64,000 bases of DNA from Candidatus Bathyarchaeia archaeon (GCA_035935655.1 DASYWW010000037.1:186001-250000), one strand, 5' to 3'; shown: positions 17,885 through 26,273, counted from the stretch's first letter. Numbers and translations are program-made. The notes: generated from the letters alone by a model not told the origin.

Positions 17885-17886
17885 GA

Positions 17887-19041
17887 TTGGTCGAAGAAAA
17901 ATTTGTAGTAACACCCTGGGAAGTCAAAGGGGCAGTTGACTACGACAGACTCATCCAAGACTTCGGAACCCAACCCATCACAGGCCCTTTAGCCAAGAGG
18001 CTCGAGGAAATCATGGGGGAAGCTGCCTACCTCATCCGCCGTCATATCTTCTTCTCCCACAGAGATCTCAACCTCGTACTCGACGACTACTCAAAGGGGA
18101 AGGGGTTGTTCCTGTATACTGGTCGTGGACCCAGCGGTCCAATGCACATCGGCCACATCATCCAGTTCTACTTCACAAAGTGGCTCCAAGACAAATTCCA
18201 TACGAACGTATACGTTCAGATAACCGATGATGAGAAGTTCCTTGAAGAGAAGCGAAACCTGTCGTACGATGATACTCAACGATGGGCGATCGACAATATC
18301 CTTGAGATCGCAGCGGTCGGCTTCGATCCCGATCGAACATTCATACTTCAAGACACAGAATTCATCGGACATGCCTACCCACTGATTCTCAAGATAGCAC
18401 GCCGGATCAATTTCAGTACCGCCAAGTCTGTCTTCGGCTTTACCGGCGAGACAAACATTGGCTTCTCATTCTACCCATCCATCCAGATTCTTCCAAGTCT
18501 CCTCGAGAAACGTCGCTGTCTTATTCCGTCGGCTATAGACCAAGATCCTTACTGGAGGATACAACGGGACATTGCCGAATCCATGGGATACAACAAGGCG
18601 GCTGCTGTCCACAGCAAGTTCCTGCCCCCGCTTACCGGGATGAAGGATAAGATGAGTTCCTCAAAGCCGGAGACCGCGATCGACCTCAGCGACGACGACA
18701 AGACTGTGCGGAACAAGGTATACCGTTATGCCTTCTCCGGTGGACAGGCGACGAAGGAGGAGCACCGTAAGAAGGGTGGAGACCCTGATGTTGACGTTCC
18801 ATTTCAGTGGCTCTACATGTTCTTCGAGCCCGACGACAAGAGGATAGAGCAGATACGGGCCGAGTACAAGAGCGGCCGGATGCTAACAGGAGACTTGAAA
18901 GACATCCTCATCGAGAAAGTGGCAACATTTCTCAACCAGCACCGGCAGCGCAGGGAGAAAGCTCGCGACCTCGTTCATTTGTACAAGAGGGACGGGATGC
19001 TTGCGCGGGAGATGTGGAAGCGTGACTTCAGTAAGTCATAG
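17887..19041 (+). CDS. trpS: Tryptophanyl-tRNA synthetase
   Basis: Class I synthetase; the HIGH-type motif is PMHIGHI and the KMSKS loop is KDKMSSSKPE. The start is taken as TTG at 17887, two bases after the pheT stop, giving 385 residues beginning VEEKFVVTPWEVKG, typical of archaeal/eukaryotic TrpRS. An earlier GTG at 17821 would overlap pheT by 64 bases and add a non-conserved extension. It charges tRNA-Trp; the tRNA-Trp gene of this window is near 25.6 kb. Confidence 0.93.
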   Translation: MVEEKFVVTPWEVKGAVDYDRLIQDFGTQPITGPLAKRLEEIMGEAAYLIRRHIFFSHRDLNLVLDDYSKGKGLFLYTGRGPSGPMHIGHIIQFYFTKWLQDKFHTNVYVQITDDEKFLEEKRNLSYDDTQRWAIDNILEIAAVGFDPDRTFILQDTEFIGHAYPLILKIARRINFSTAKSVFGFTGETNIGFSFYPSIQILPSLLEKRRCLIPSAIDQDPYWRIQRDIAESMGYNKAAAVHSKFLPPLTGMKDKMSSSKPETAIDLSDDDKTVRNKVYRYAFSGGQATKEEHRKKGGDPDVDVPFQWLYMFFEPDDKRIEQIRAEYKSGRMLTGDLKDILIEKVATFLNQHRQRREKARDLVHLYKRDGMLAREMWKRDFSKS

Positions 19042-19089
19042 TTCATACGTAAGAGACAGACGCTTCTATTACGGTAGCTAGGACCCCCG

Positions 19090-20004
19090 GTGGATACAAT
19101 GTACGACACAGAAGCTCTCAACTCGTTTCGGAAATCAGGCCAGATCATCGCGAAGCTCCGAAAAGAAATTCCCAGCATCGTCAAACCGGGGAAACCCGCG
19201 TTGAAGATCTGTGTGGAAATCGAGAGCAGGATTAGGGAACTTGGCGGGAAACCCGCTTTCCCCGTCAATATCGGGATCAATGAGATCGCCGCACACTACA
19301 CTTCGCCCCCCGGCGATATTCTCACTATACCTTTCGGTTCAATGGTGAAGGTAGACTTCGGGGTCCACGTAAACGGCTACGTCACCGATACAGCAGTGAC
19401 CGTTTTTTATGATCCCAAGTTCGAACCCATGGTCAAGGCTGCTGACGAGGCACTGCAGAACGCGATCAAGACATTCAGAGGTGGCGTCAAACTGTCAGAC
19501 ATTGGACGCGTCATTCAGACTACCATAGGAAAATACGGATTCAGACCAATCAGCAACCTCACAGGTCACAGCATTGAGAGATACAGTATACACGCTGGCA
19601 AATCCGTGCCGAATGTCTCAGTCCTCACCGCGGGAAAAGCGAACGCAGGAGAAGTGTTCGCAGTAGAGCCCTTCGTGACCATGCCAGACGCCGCAGGGTC
19701 TGTCACAAACATGCTGCCAGCTCAGATCTATCGCTACATCAAATCGAAAGGCGTCAAGAACGACGACTCCAAGAAGGTTCTTGACGACATTTACACCCGA
19801 TTCTCAACCCTACCCTTCGCGCCTCGATGGCTCGAGGACAAATTCTCCAGAGAAACCGCGAAGAGGGCTATGTTGGACTTGACTCAGAGCAAGTGTGTGG
19901 GCGGCTATCCTGTCCTCGTTGAAGAGACGCGTAAACCTGTTGCTCAGTCAGAACACACTATTCTCGTTGGACGTGATGACTGTACTGTGCTTACAGCGGA
20001 TTAA
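19090..20004 (+). CDS. map: Methionine aminopeptidase, type II
   Basis: 304 residues, GTG start (ATG at 19099 is an alternative). Removes initiator methionine from new proteins using two metal ions. Metal-ligand motifs: VKVDFGVHVNGYVTDTAVTV (two Asp), LTGHSIERYSIHAG (His), EVFAVEPFVT (Glu), and a C-terminal Glu in the SEHTILV block. The inserted helical segment marks the archaeal type II enzyme. It is convergent with the DUF1512/zinc-ribbon pair, an arrangement known near map in Thermoproteota. Confidence 0.93.
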   Translation: MDTMYDTEALNSFRKSGQIIAKLRKEIPSIVKPGKPALKICVEIESRIRELGGKPAFPVNIGINEIAAHYTSPPGDILTIPFGSMVKVDFGVHVNGYVTDTAVTVFYDPKFEPMVKAADEALQNAIKTFRGGVKLSDIGRVIQTTIGKYGFRPISNLTGHSIERYSIHAGKSVPNVSVLTAGKANAGEVFAVEPFVTMPDAAGSVTNMLPAQIYRYIKSKGVKNDDSKKVLDDIYTRFSTLPFAPRWLEDKFSRETAKRAMLDLTQSKCVGGYPVLVEETRKPVAQSEHTILVGRDDCTVLTAD

Positions 20005-20009
20005 CAGAG

Positions 20010-20399
20010 CTACTTTTTCGGCGGGCCTTCGGTGTATATCCCGTTGATACTGAGATCTCCAGTAGTACACTGGGTGCACTTGCCGAGTGTCTTGAAAACA
20101 AAGTCACCGAGCGCGAAGTTCTTGATCTGTTTGAAGCTGCATTGACCGCACTTGACCACGGAAAGCACTTTTGGTGGTGTGTAGGCACCTATTCTGACTC
20201 CTCTCCTCATTCTCGTCAGGGAGAGAAAAACGAATCCGAAGGCGAGAACTGCGATAGTGAAGTAGAGGATCTGAAGATTCGGGTCCTGGATGCCGCCGTT
20301 CAGCGCGAGACCGATAGTGTAGAGGCCGACGACGGCCATGACGGCAACTAGTATCGTCATGACTAGTGATGAGCCACTACGTGGCTTAGGCTGCGACAC
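20010..20399 (-). CDS. Two-helix membrane protein with C-terminal zinc ribbon
   Basis: 129 residues. Two hydrophobic helices (about 14-34 and 42-60) are followed by RMRRG and a cytoplasmic zinc ribbon with CGQC and CTQC pairs. No enzyme motif is seen. It is 14 bases downstream of the DUF1512 gene on the same strand, so the two are probably co-transcribed and may act together at the membrane. It ends five bases from the convergent map stop. ATG start at 20399. Confidence 0.7.
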   Translation of the reverse strand: MSQPKPRSGSSLVMTILVAVMAVVGLYTIGLALNGGIQDPNLQILYFTIAVLAFGFVFLSLTRMRRGVRIGAYTPPKVLSVVKCGQCSFKQIKNFALGDFVFKTLGKCTQCTTGDLSINGIYTEGPPKK

Positions 20400-20413
20400 C
20401 TACGATTATCCTT

Positions 20414-21547
20414 CTATTGACCGATACCGATGGTGTTGCCGATACCCGCGACTATTATAGTATCGCCCGGCTTGCTTCGTTCCAGAATGAGGCTTTTGAT
20501 TCTCTCGATAACTTTCTCTCCAGCCTCCATGATCTCCTTCTTCATCGGCGTAATCGCTTCCTGAATGCTCTCCTTGACGATAACAGCGTAGACTGGAATC
20601 TTGTGGAGTGTTGCTTCCTGTTCGATCTTGAACCGTTCTGTGCCAACACCGCCAATCGCTGCTCCGATTCCTTCGCTGACTTCGCCGGAGGTCTCTCCCT
20701 CGAACTTCACCGCCGCGTCCACCATTACCACCATTGAGACATTACCGCCATTTTCTTCGATGATCGTCTTGATTGCGTCCCCCGGTTTCCCGACGTTTCC
20801 GCCAGGACCCTCCGCCTTCAAAGCGATCACTCTCCGGTCCTCCATCATCGTCTCAGCAACAACAACATCTTTCTCGACCTTCCGTTTCTCCTTATCCTTC
20901 ATCAAGCGCGAAGCAACCAGCGGACCGATTCCATCGCCAATAGGCTGGCCTTCAGCGAACGCTTTTGCCGCCCCCAAGTACGCCTCAGCCTCTTGGATGA
21001 TGAGTGGAAGCAACGCTTGTAGCTGGATGATGATGAATATACTGTTAGTCTTCTTTCCCATCAAATAGAAGTGCCGAATGATCCTGTAGATCGTGTTAAG
21101 TGCCCAAGACGCCTCTACGAGGTTCTCCAGGTTCATGACCTGGGAGGAATCGGCTCCTGGCGCGATCCTTCGAACATCTTCCTTGAATTTCGCATCTCGG
21201 ACATCGAGCAAGTGATCGATCTTGCCGACGATTCCCGCCGGGTCCATATCGACCGGGGAGATGAGGAACTGTTCCATCAAAACGTTGATTTGTGGACCGG
21301 GATCACTTGATGGTTTTCCGATATCTTTGACTGTCTTGAGTGTTAGATCCTTGGCAGAGTTCCGGAACATATCCAGTCTCCGCAATCCTTTGTCTATCTC
21401 CCAGAGGAACTGGCGCATCTGCAGCTTCTGGCCGAAGCCAAAGAACAACGCGATGAAGAGAACTGTAAAGAGTAACTGACTGATGGTGCCAAGGTTTCCA
21501 AGCAGTGGACCGAGAAGATCATTTTCGTGAAGAGAGATTGGCAGCAC
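20414..21547 (-). CDS. DUF1512 family membrane-associated protein
   Basis: A 377-residue archaeal protein. One N-terminal membrane helix (LLFTVLFIALFFGFG, about residues 25-40) precedes a soluble domain; markers include QLLPLIIQEAEAYLGAAKAF, GDGIGPLVASRLM, the acidic VAETMMEDRRVIALKAEGP and a C-terminal GDTIIVAGIGNTIGIGQ. The pattern is that of DUF1512, found widely in Thermoproteota near methionine aminopeptidase. The function is unknown; the GDGIG/IIVAGIG loops suggest nucleotide or phosphate binding. ATG start at 21547. Confidence 0.75.
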   Translation of the reverse strand: MLPISLHENDLLGPLLGNLGTISQLLFTVLFIALFFGFGQKLQMRQFLWEIDKGLRRLDMFRNSAKDLTLKTVKDIGKPSSDPGPQINVLMEQFLISPVDMDPAGIVGKIDHLLDVRDAKFKEDVRRIAPGADSSQVMNLENLVEASWALNTIYRIIRHFYLMGKKTNSIFIIIQLQALLPLIIQEAEAYLGAAKAFAEGQPIGDGIGPLVASRLMKDKEKRKVEKDVVVAETMMEDRRVIALKAEGPGGNVGKPGDAIKTIIEENGGNVSMVVMVDAAVKFEGETSGEVSEGIGAAIGGVGTERFKIEQEATLHKIPVYAVIVKESIQEAITPMKKEIMEAGEKVIERIKSLILERSKPGDTIIVAGIGNTIGIGQ

Positions 21548-21721
21548 TGACTCGGCACCGGAATATGCTCAATATTCCCCTCTGAATGTTATAAACGTTG
21601 ATCCCTAAGACTAACCCAAAGTAATCCGAAAGATATCCAGCAAAGAAACCGTTACATCATCGTTGAAAACAGAAAATGGAGTTGGCAGCGGTCTAAGCTT
21701 CGCGTGGGCTTTCGCACCACA

Positions 21722-22150
21722 CTACCACAGAGATCGCCTGAGAGATTCACTTCCGTGCTTCCGGTACGAGTCAAGCATAGACTTCAGTATTCCCGCCTTG
21801 CCAGCATCACTGAATCCGATCCTATCGCGGAATAGGCGCAAGTTGTCCCTGCCAAGGATAGCTAACTTCCAGCTTGTAATCGTGCTTCGTCGGACGCCAG
21901 CCTTCGTATCCAAGTACAACTTGGAGTCTATGCCCATCTTGTAGAGCATGACTCTGATGTTTTCCAGTAGCGCCTTGTTTGTGTTTGAGATGAAGACTGC
22001 ACGACTGCTGACATAACCAGGTTTGTGGTGTGCTCGCGTGCTTCTGGTTCTGTAGTACGCAGGCCATCCTTCGCCGTCTACGAACCCTCGGATGTAGCGC
22101 TCCTGCTCACGAAGCGCCCACTGCAACATTTCCGTCTTGCTCGTGTCCAT
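21722..22150 (-). CDS. LAGLIDADG-type homing endonuclease, single motif
   Basis: 142 residues. YIRGFVDGEGWPAYY (about 19-33) matches the LAGLIDADG motif with the acidic catalytic residue, followed by NTNKALLENIRVMLYKMGID and a second basic helix. With one motif it would work as a homodimer. It stands free in the 650-base space between the DUF1512 gene and the PQQ-repeat gene; I see no tRNA, rRNA or split gene around it. A homing element that has left its intron, or a recruited regulator, are both possible. Confidence 0.75.
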   Translation of the reverse strand: MDTSKTEMLQWALREQERYIRGFVDGEGWPAYYRTRSTRAHHKPGYVSSRAVFISNTNKALLENIRVMLYKMGIDSKLYLDTKAGVRRSTITSWKLAILGRDNLRLFRDRIGFSDAGKAGILKSMLDSYRKHGSESLRRSLW

Positions 22151-22197
22151 GATGCTTTCCTCGTTCTTTCGGAATGGGTACGGGTCCTAGCTCCCAG

Positions 22198-24201
22198 CTA
22201 TGGCCGCCAACCCCAGTTGGACCTGGCAAGAAAACGCATAGTTAAGCCTTCCCGAAAACTAGACTCAAGGAAATAGCTTGGAACAGTCGGGACAGGAACC
22301 TTAGGCTCTTTCTTCCTCTTGGAGAAGAAAATCCCAACGGCTCCAACTAGCGCCAGAGCCATTGCTCCAATGAGGAAGAGGACTGGTATGCCGGCGACTG
22401 TCAAGCCCGTAAGGTCGGGAGTTCCGCTGACGGTAACTGTTACTTGGTTTTGGCCGGGAGTAAATCCAGTCTTCGACGCCTGAATAGTGACCATTGCGCT
22501 GGAGCTCTGCATTGGAGCGTTGAAGATCGCAGAATAGTTCCCGTCCCCGGCGTCTTTCAAGCTTGAGAAGCTGCCTCCTGCAGAGGATGTTAGGTTGATG
22601 TTAGCTCCGATAATCGGTATACTTCCGTTAGTTACCTGAATTAGTAGCATAATGGTCCCGCCAGGCGACACAGTCACAGTCTTCGGACCGGCTGTAACAG
22701 TGAGCGTCGGCAAGGGACTCAGCGTGATCGTGGATGAAGCCGATCCGTTGAGGAAGCCAGATTTTGATACAACAACCTGAATATCAGTGACCGTGGATGT
22801 GCTCACCGAGGGTGCTGTGAAATTGAATGTGTACGTTCCAGGACCGGTCATCATGGGAACTGTGAAAGTACCTCCAGCCGTTGAACTGAGTGCGAGCGAG
22901 GCCCCCGACTCTGGGGTCGTTATCGATCCGTTAGTCACCTTGATGGTTATGGCAGAGATCTGCCCAGTTCGGAGACTGGTCGGGGTCGTTGAGACGATTG
23001 AGGCGTGCAAAGCGGGTGCGATTACCCCTAACGCGTAGACTTTCGCATCCCAGGATCCGAAGAAAGCTCTTCCATCAGCGATTGCTGGAGAGGATGAGAT
23101 AACTCCTCCAGCAGCATATTTCCAGAGAAGCTTTCCAGAGGTCATGTTGAGAGCGTACAAGTTGTTGTCGCCTGATCCGAACAATATGGTCTTGGAGCCT
23201 AACGCTATGGCAGGCGATGACATTACTGCGCCAATTGCTCCACTGCTGGGGTAGGTCCAAAGTGGGTTGCCCGTTGTGGCATTCCGTGCATAGAGGATGC
23301 CCTGCGCAGTCCCGAAATACACGATCCCGTTATTCACTGCTGCCGATGTGGAGTTGTACGCACCGATGTTGAAGGACCATGATATTGAACCGGTGACCTG
23401 GTCAATCGCTACGAACGTCCCTGTGTCGGCCCCAACGAATACCTTCCCTAGCCCGAGGGCAGGGGCTGTACTGATAGAAGTGAAAGGGCCGACGGCTCGG
23501 CCCCACAAAGCTCGCCCAGTGGATTCGTTGAGCGCGACAACGATTCCTGTGTTCTGGCCGAAGAACACTCGTCCATTGTAGACTGCCGGTGATGATTTGA
23601 TCGTGTCGTTGGCTTCGAGATATTGCCAGGCAACGGTGCCATTATTGGCGTAGAGCGCCATTAGAGCAGAGGCTGAGGTTTTGAACCAAGTTCCATAGAA
23701 CACCTTTCCATCAGCAACAACGGGCGAGGAGGTTAGAGGGCTGATATTGATCCGTTTCCATAACATCTGCCCAGTCTGCTCGTCGATCGCGTAGAGAGCA
23801 GTGTCCTTGGAAGCGAGATAGACAACACCGTTCATCACCGCAGGTGTTGCATAGATAGGCGCGGAGGTGTAGAATACCCATCTTTGCGCGCCGCTATACT
23901 CGTCTAGAGCGTAGAGATTGCCATCATAAGATGGAATGAAAACCATTCCGTCGGTAACCACTGGAGATGGATACACATATGACCCCGTTGGGAAGGCCCA
24001 CATCAAGTTCGGACCGTTTGGAGCTGATGCCGGAGTAACACCGGATCTAAGAGGGTCGTGGTGGAACATTGTCCAGGGATAGTCAGTAGAACCCAAGGGT
24101 CCTGAAGCAGAGCGACTGGGAGATTCTGGAGGTTTTGCTGCAGGCATTCCGATACTTAGGAGGTAGAGAGAAAGGACCAGAAGAACAACTGCCTTTCTCA
24201 A
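22198..24201 (-). CDS. Secreted PQQ-type beta-propeller protein with Ig-like domains and C-terminal anchor
   Basis: 667 residues. An N-terminal signal peptide (VVLLVLSLYLLSIGMPA) is followed by at least seven repeats of the form VFFGxxTGxVVALNxSTGxxLW, the PQQ/quinoprotein beta-propeller signature (about 45-385). Two Ig-like domains (about 390-600) come next, then a transmembrane helix (IPVLFLIGAMALALVGAVGIFF) and a KRKKE anchor. No methanol-dehydrogenase active-site residues are obvious, so a binding or assembly (BamB-like) role is likelier than an oxidase. The tail after the anchor is not typical of the family and may result from a nearby insertion. Confidence 0.8.
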   Translation of the reverse strand: MRKAVVLLVLSLYLLSIGMPAAKPPESPSRSASGPLGSTDYPWTMFHHDPLRSGVTPASAPNGPNLMWAFPTGSYVYPSPVVTDGMVFIPSYDGNLYALDEYSGAQRWVFYTSAPIYATPAVMNGVVYLASKDTALYAIDEQTGQMLWKRINISPLTSSPVVADGKVFYGTWFKTSASALMALYANNGTVAWQYLEANDTIKSSPAVYNGRVFFGQNTGIVVALNESTGRALWGRAVGPFTSISTAPALGLGKVFVGADTGTFVAIDQVTGSISWSFNIGAYNSTSAAVNNGIVYFGTAQGILYARNATTGNPLWTYPSSGAIGAVMSSPAIALGSKTILFGSGDNNLYALNMTSGKLLWKYAAGGVISSSPAIADGRAFFGSWDAKVYALGVIAPALHASIVSTTPTSLRTGQISAITIKVTNGSITTPESGASLALSSTAGGTFTVPMMTGPGTYTFNFTAPSVSTSTVTDIQVVVSKSGFLNGSASSTITLSPLPTLTVTAGPKTVTVSPGGTIMLLIQVTNGSIPIIGANINLTSSAGGSFSSLKDAGDGNYSAIFNAPMQSSSAMVTIQASKTGFTPGQNQVTVTVSGTPDLTGLTVAGIPVLFLIGAMALALVGAVGIFFSKRKKEPKVPVPTVPSYFLESSFREGLTMRFLARSNWGWRP

Positions 24202-24349
24202 TAAGAATCCCTAGTAGAGAGCGAACACCCTTTATCAGAGAGAGTTTGGAGAATCTGCAACTAAAGAGACATGTAACTCATGCTTCCCCAATCATGGGTA
24301 AGCTGTCGATCGCCAGAGCCGAAAGCTAGATTAATCTAGACCTTGCCAA

Positions 24350-24652
24350 ACGCCCGAGCAAGGTGCACCCTGTCTGATATTCGCATTCCTCATATTCTAT
24401 CGAGTAAGACCCCTTTCCGAAGCCGATAAGAAAAAAGCCACAGCCGACTGGACACGCTTCAAGAAGACGCTCTCAAAAGAGCTCGCCATCGTAGCAGAGT
24501 ACGCCCACATCTGGGGAACAACATACAACGGCATGATTCTCGTCGAGTCACGCGATCTATCCACCTTCCACGATTTCTGGCACCGTTTCCGAGAAACAAC
24601 AAGATGGTACGTGCCTGAGACACGAACGTACATCGCCCAGAAAGAAGAATAA
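24350..24652 (+). CDS. Small hydrophobic-start protein without a standard start codon
   Basis: An open frame from after a stop at 24332-24334 to TAA at 24650 encodes LIFAFLIFYRVRPLSEAD and ends GTTYNGMILVESRDLSTFHD followed by FWHRFRETTRWYVPETRTYI. The composition (many Trp/Tyr/Arg, alternating hydrophobics) looks coded and resembles short dimeric alpha/beta-barrel proteins. No ATG, GTG or TTG lies before the conserved-looking part; ACG at 24350 (100 residues) or CTG at 24374 are candidates. This extends the ACG-start theme but has no homology anchor, so the start is uncertain. Confidence 0.45.
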   Translation, partial: TPEQGAPCLIFAFLIFYRVRPLSEADKKKATADWTRFKKTLSKELAIVAEYAHIWGTTYNGMILVESRDLSTFHDFWHRFRETTRWYVPETRTYIAQKEE

Positions 24653-24680
24653 CCCGCCTCGACCTTCATCATTCGACTAA

Positions 24681-24690
24681 GCTTTATACC
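24681..24690 (+). promoter_or_regulatory. TATA box of the duplicated tRNA-Trp leader
   Basis: The sequence GCTTTATACC lies about 29 bases before TCGGTGGGG, the conserved start of the first tRNA-Trp leader. The second copy has a TATA-like element at the same spacing, which supports both as archaeal TFB/TBP promoters. Confidence 0.5.
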
Positions 24691-24712
24691 AAGAATTTCC
24701 GACACCCACCTT

Positions 24713-24806
24713 TCGGTGGGGCACTGCATAGAGCCTTCGTACAGTACCGGGCCGTAGTCTAGCCAGACCCAACGAAATCAGGGTCCTAAGAAAGGAACGA
24801 TGACGC
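24713..24806 (+). pseudogene. Duplicated 5' half of tRNA-Trp with leader and D-loop intron
   Basis: 24713-24747 is a leader beginning TCGGTGGGG; 24748-24805 matches the 5' half of the intact tRNA-Trp downstream: GGGCCG, TAGTCTAGCCAG, a D-loop intron closed by ACCC/GGGT, then GAACGATGAC. After the D-arm the match stops and no anticodon arm follows. The fragment is immediately upstream of a LAGLIDADG gene. It looks like a tRNA-Trp gene cut after the D-arm, probably by an intron-endonuclease event. Whether it is transcribed is unknown, though its TATA box is retained. Confidence 0.7.
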
Positions 24807-24872
24807 ATTTCAATACGATTCACTTTGACTCAGGTCTATCCTAAACAGAACCGTTTACCCAAATAGAAACTG

Positions 24873-25529
24873 ATGCTGACCGAACAAGAATCTGAGATTC
24901 TCGGCATACTATTTGGGGACGGGTGCCTGTCTAAGAATCGCGGCTCCGTCCAGATTGCTGTTACGGGGAACAAGCACGATGACCGAGAATACTTGATCGG
25001 CCACGTTTGTCCGATGTTCGAAGAGCTCTTTGCCGTACAGTTCAAGGTATTATTCGTGAAAGACCAAAATACTATGATTCTATACAAGTACTCTAAACGA
25101 GTTGGGGAGACCCTTCGTCAATGGGGAATGCCCTTTGGCCGAAAGAAGTTCTCCGAGCTGGCACCAAGGCTCGCAGTGCATGAAGTATGTTTCGTCAGAG
25201 GCTTATTTGACACGGATGGCTCTGTATATCGCAAGTATGGCCATTATCAGCAAATTCAGTTCAAGTTCGCTTCCTTTTCCCTACTTGCATACGCGAGGGA
25301 GTGCCTTGTAAGACTCGGCTTTCACCCCACATCGATTACAAGCGACGATACTAAGTTTAGGTTCTATCTAAGTAGACAAGCTGAGGTAGACCATTTCTTT
25401 AGGGTCGTAGAGCCCAAAAATCCGAAGCATCTTAGACGGTTCCAAAATGCTTCTCGAAGACAGTCCTACCGTCCGTACACACATCCTTCTGTAGCATTGA
25501 AGGGATCCAGAACCGCCCAAACCTTATAG
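24873..25529 (+). CDS. LAGLIDADG homing endonuclease (two motifs), beside tRNA-Trp
   Basis: 218 residues with two LAGLIDADG motifs: ILGILFGDGCL (about 8-18) and FVRGLFDTDGSVYR (about 107-120). Two motifs mean a pseudo-symmetric monomer. Intron-type enzymes of this length are common in archaeal rRNA and tRNA introns. It lies between the truncated tRNA-Trp copy and the intact tRNA-Trp; its stop overlaps the second tRNA's TATA-like element. The setting suggests its target is the tRNA-Trp gene. Confidence 0.85.
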   Translation: MLTEQESEILGILFGDGCLSKNRGSVQIAVTGNKHDDREYLIGHVCPMFEELFAVQFKVLFVKDQNTMILYKYSKRVGETLRQWGMPFGRKKFSELAPRLAVHEVCFVRGLFDTDGSVYRKYGHYQQIQFKFASFSLLAYARECLVRLGFHPTSITSDDTKFRFYLSRQAEVDHFFRVVEPKNPKHLRRFQNASRRQSYRPYTHPSVALKGSRTAQTL

Positions 25530-25530
25530 G
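25521..25530 (+). promoter_or_regulatory. TATA box of the intact tRNA-Trp gene
   Basis: ACCTTATAGG lies 28 bases before TCGGTGGGG, matching the spacing in the first copy (24681). The TATA box overlaps the stop codon of the homing endonuclease gene, so the endonuclease ORF ends inside the tRNA promoter. Confidence 0.5.
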
Positions 25531-25594
25531 AACTATTTTGTGAGAACACGCTCGGTGGGGTAGCCCAGGGAGCTTTTCAGTACAAGGGCTCTAT

Positions 25595-25779
25595 GGGGCC
25601 GTAGTCTAGCCAGACCCGTTCCGGGTCCTAGAAAGGGACGACGACGGGCTCCAGAATCTATTGCAAAAGGATAGACCGACCCAAAAATTGAGGGATGAGG
25701 AAATTCAGGAGCGCGTGAAGATACCCGTAGACGAGGGACTCGGCGGATGTCGTGGGTTCAAATCCCACCGGCCCCACCA
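25595..25779 (+). tRNA. tRNA-Trp (CCA) with three predicted introns
   Basis: Acceptor GGGGCCG pairs with CGGCCCC (25769-25775), then A73 and encoded CCA. T-arm GTGGG / TTCAAAT / CCCAC is perfect. D-stem GTC pairs with GAC. Anticodon stem ACGGG (25644-25648) pairs with CCCGT (25724-25728) around the loop C-T-CCA-G-A, so the anticodon is CCA (25651-25653), Trp. Three introns are needed: about 22 bases in the D-loop (25614-25635), 68 bases at canonical 37/38 (25655-25722), and about 18 bases in the variable loop (within 25729-25751). Archaeal tRNA-Trp 37/38 introns often hold a box C/D guide; here only weak C/D-like motifs are seen. The 3' end overlaps rpiB on the other strand. Confidence 0.85.
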
Positions 25780-26273
25780 TTCGGATCTATTTCTTGGTTG
25801 AGAAGATGCTTCGCGTCTAATGCCTTCGCGCGCGCTATTAGCTCAGCGTCAATTCCGATAGTAACAGCACTGTTCGCAAACCATGAGTCAAGTATCTGCT
25901 TTGAGACAGCGGTCGATGTGCTTCTGAGGCTCATCGCCAACACGTTGGCATCGTCCCACATGCGAGCGCCCTTCGCGGTTTCCGCGTCCCAGCACAGAGC
26001 TGCTCGGACTCCTGGGACCTTGTTGGCAGCAATCGTAACCCCAGTTCCGGTCCAACAGAAGAGAACGCCTTGGTCCGCTCTCCCGTGGCTTACCTCTAGT
26101 CCAACTTGCTCTCCAACATCAGGCCAGCCCATTGCCTCTCCTTTCAGTGGGCCAAGGCAGGCGACCGTGTGACCTCTCCTCTTCAACTCCTCGATGACAA
26201 AGTCTGTTAGAGGCGTCTTCTCGTCGCTTCCTACTACGATCTTCAATTCTCGTTCGCGAAACTGTCTAGCCAA
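25758..26273 (-). CDS. rpiB: RpiB/LacA/LacB-family sugar-phosphate isomerase
   Basis: 171 residues, TTG start. Markers of the ribose-5-phosphate isomerase B family: VVGSDEKTPL at the start of strand 1, ADQGVLFCWTGTGVTIAANKVPGVRAALCWD (catalytic Cys in the CxTG loop), and NDANVLAMSLR-like ANVLAMSLR. It would interconvert ribulose 5-phosphate and ribose 5-phosphate, or a related aldose/ketose phosphate. The usual DH of GSDH is DE here, so substrate may differ. Its last codons lie inside the opposite-strand tRNA-Trp, and the encoded tail (PNGGAGGI) is simply antisense of the tRNA 3' end. Confidence 0.82.
   Translation of the reverse strand: MARQFRERELKIVVGSDEKTPLTDFVIEELKRRGHTVACLGPLKGEAMGWPDVGEQVGLEVSHGRADQGVLFCWTGTGVTIAANKVPGVRAALCWDAETAKGARMWDDANVLAMSLRSTSTAVSKQILDSWFANSAVTIGIDAELIARAKALDAKHLLNQEIDPNGGAGGI

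Noticed and set aside
25655-25722. Box C/D guide RNA in the tRNA-Trp canonical intron
   Set aside because: Only weak matches to box C/C' (GGATGAG, GTGAAGA) and no clear paired D boxes or antisense to position 34; not enough to call.
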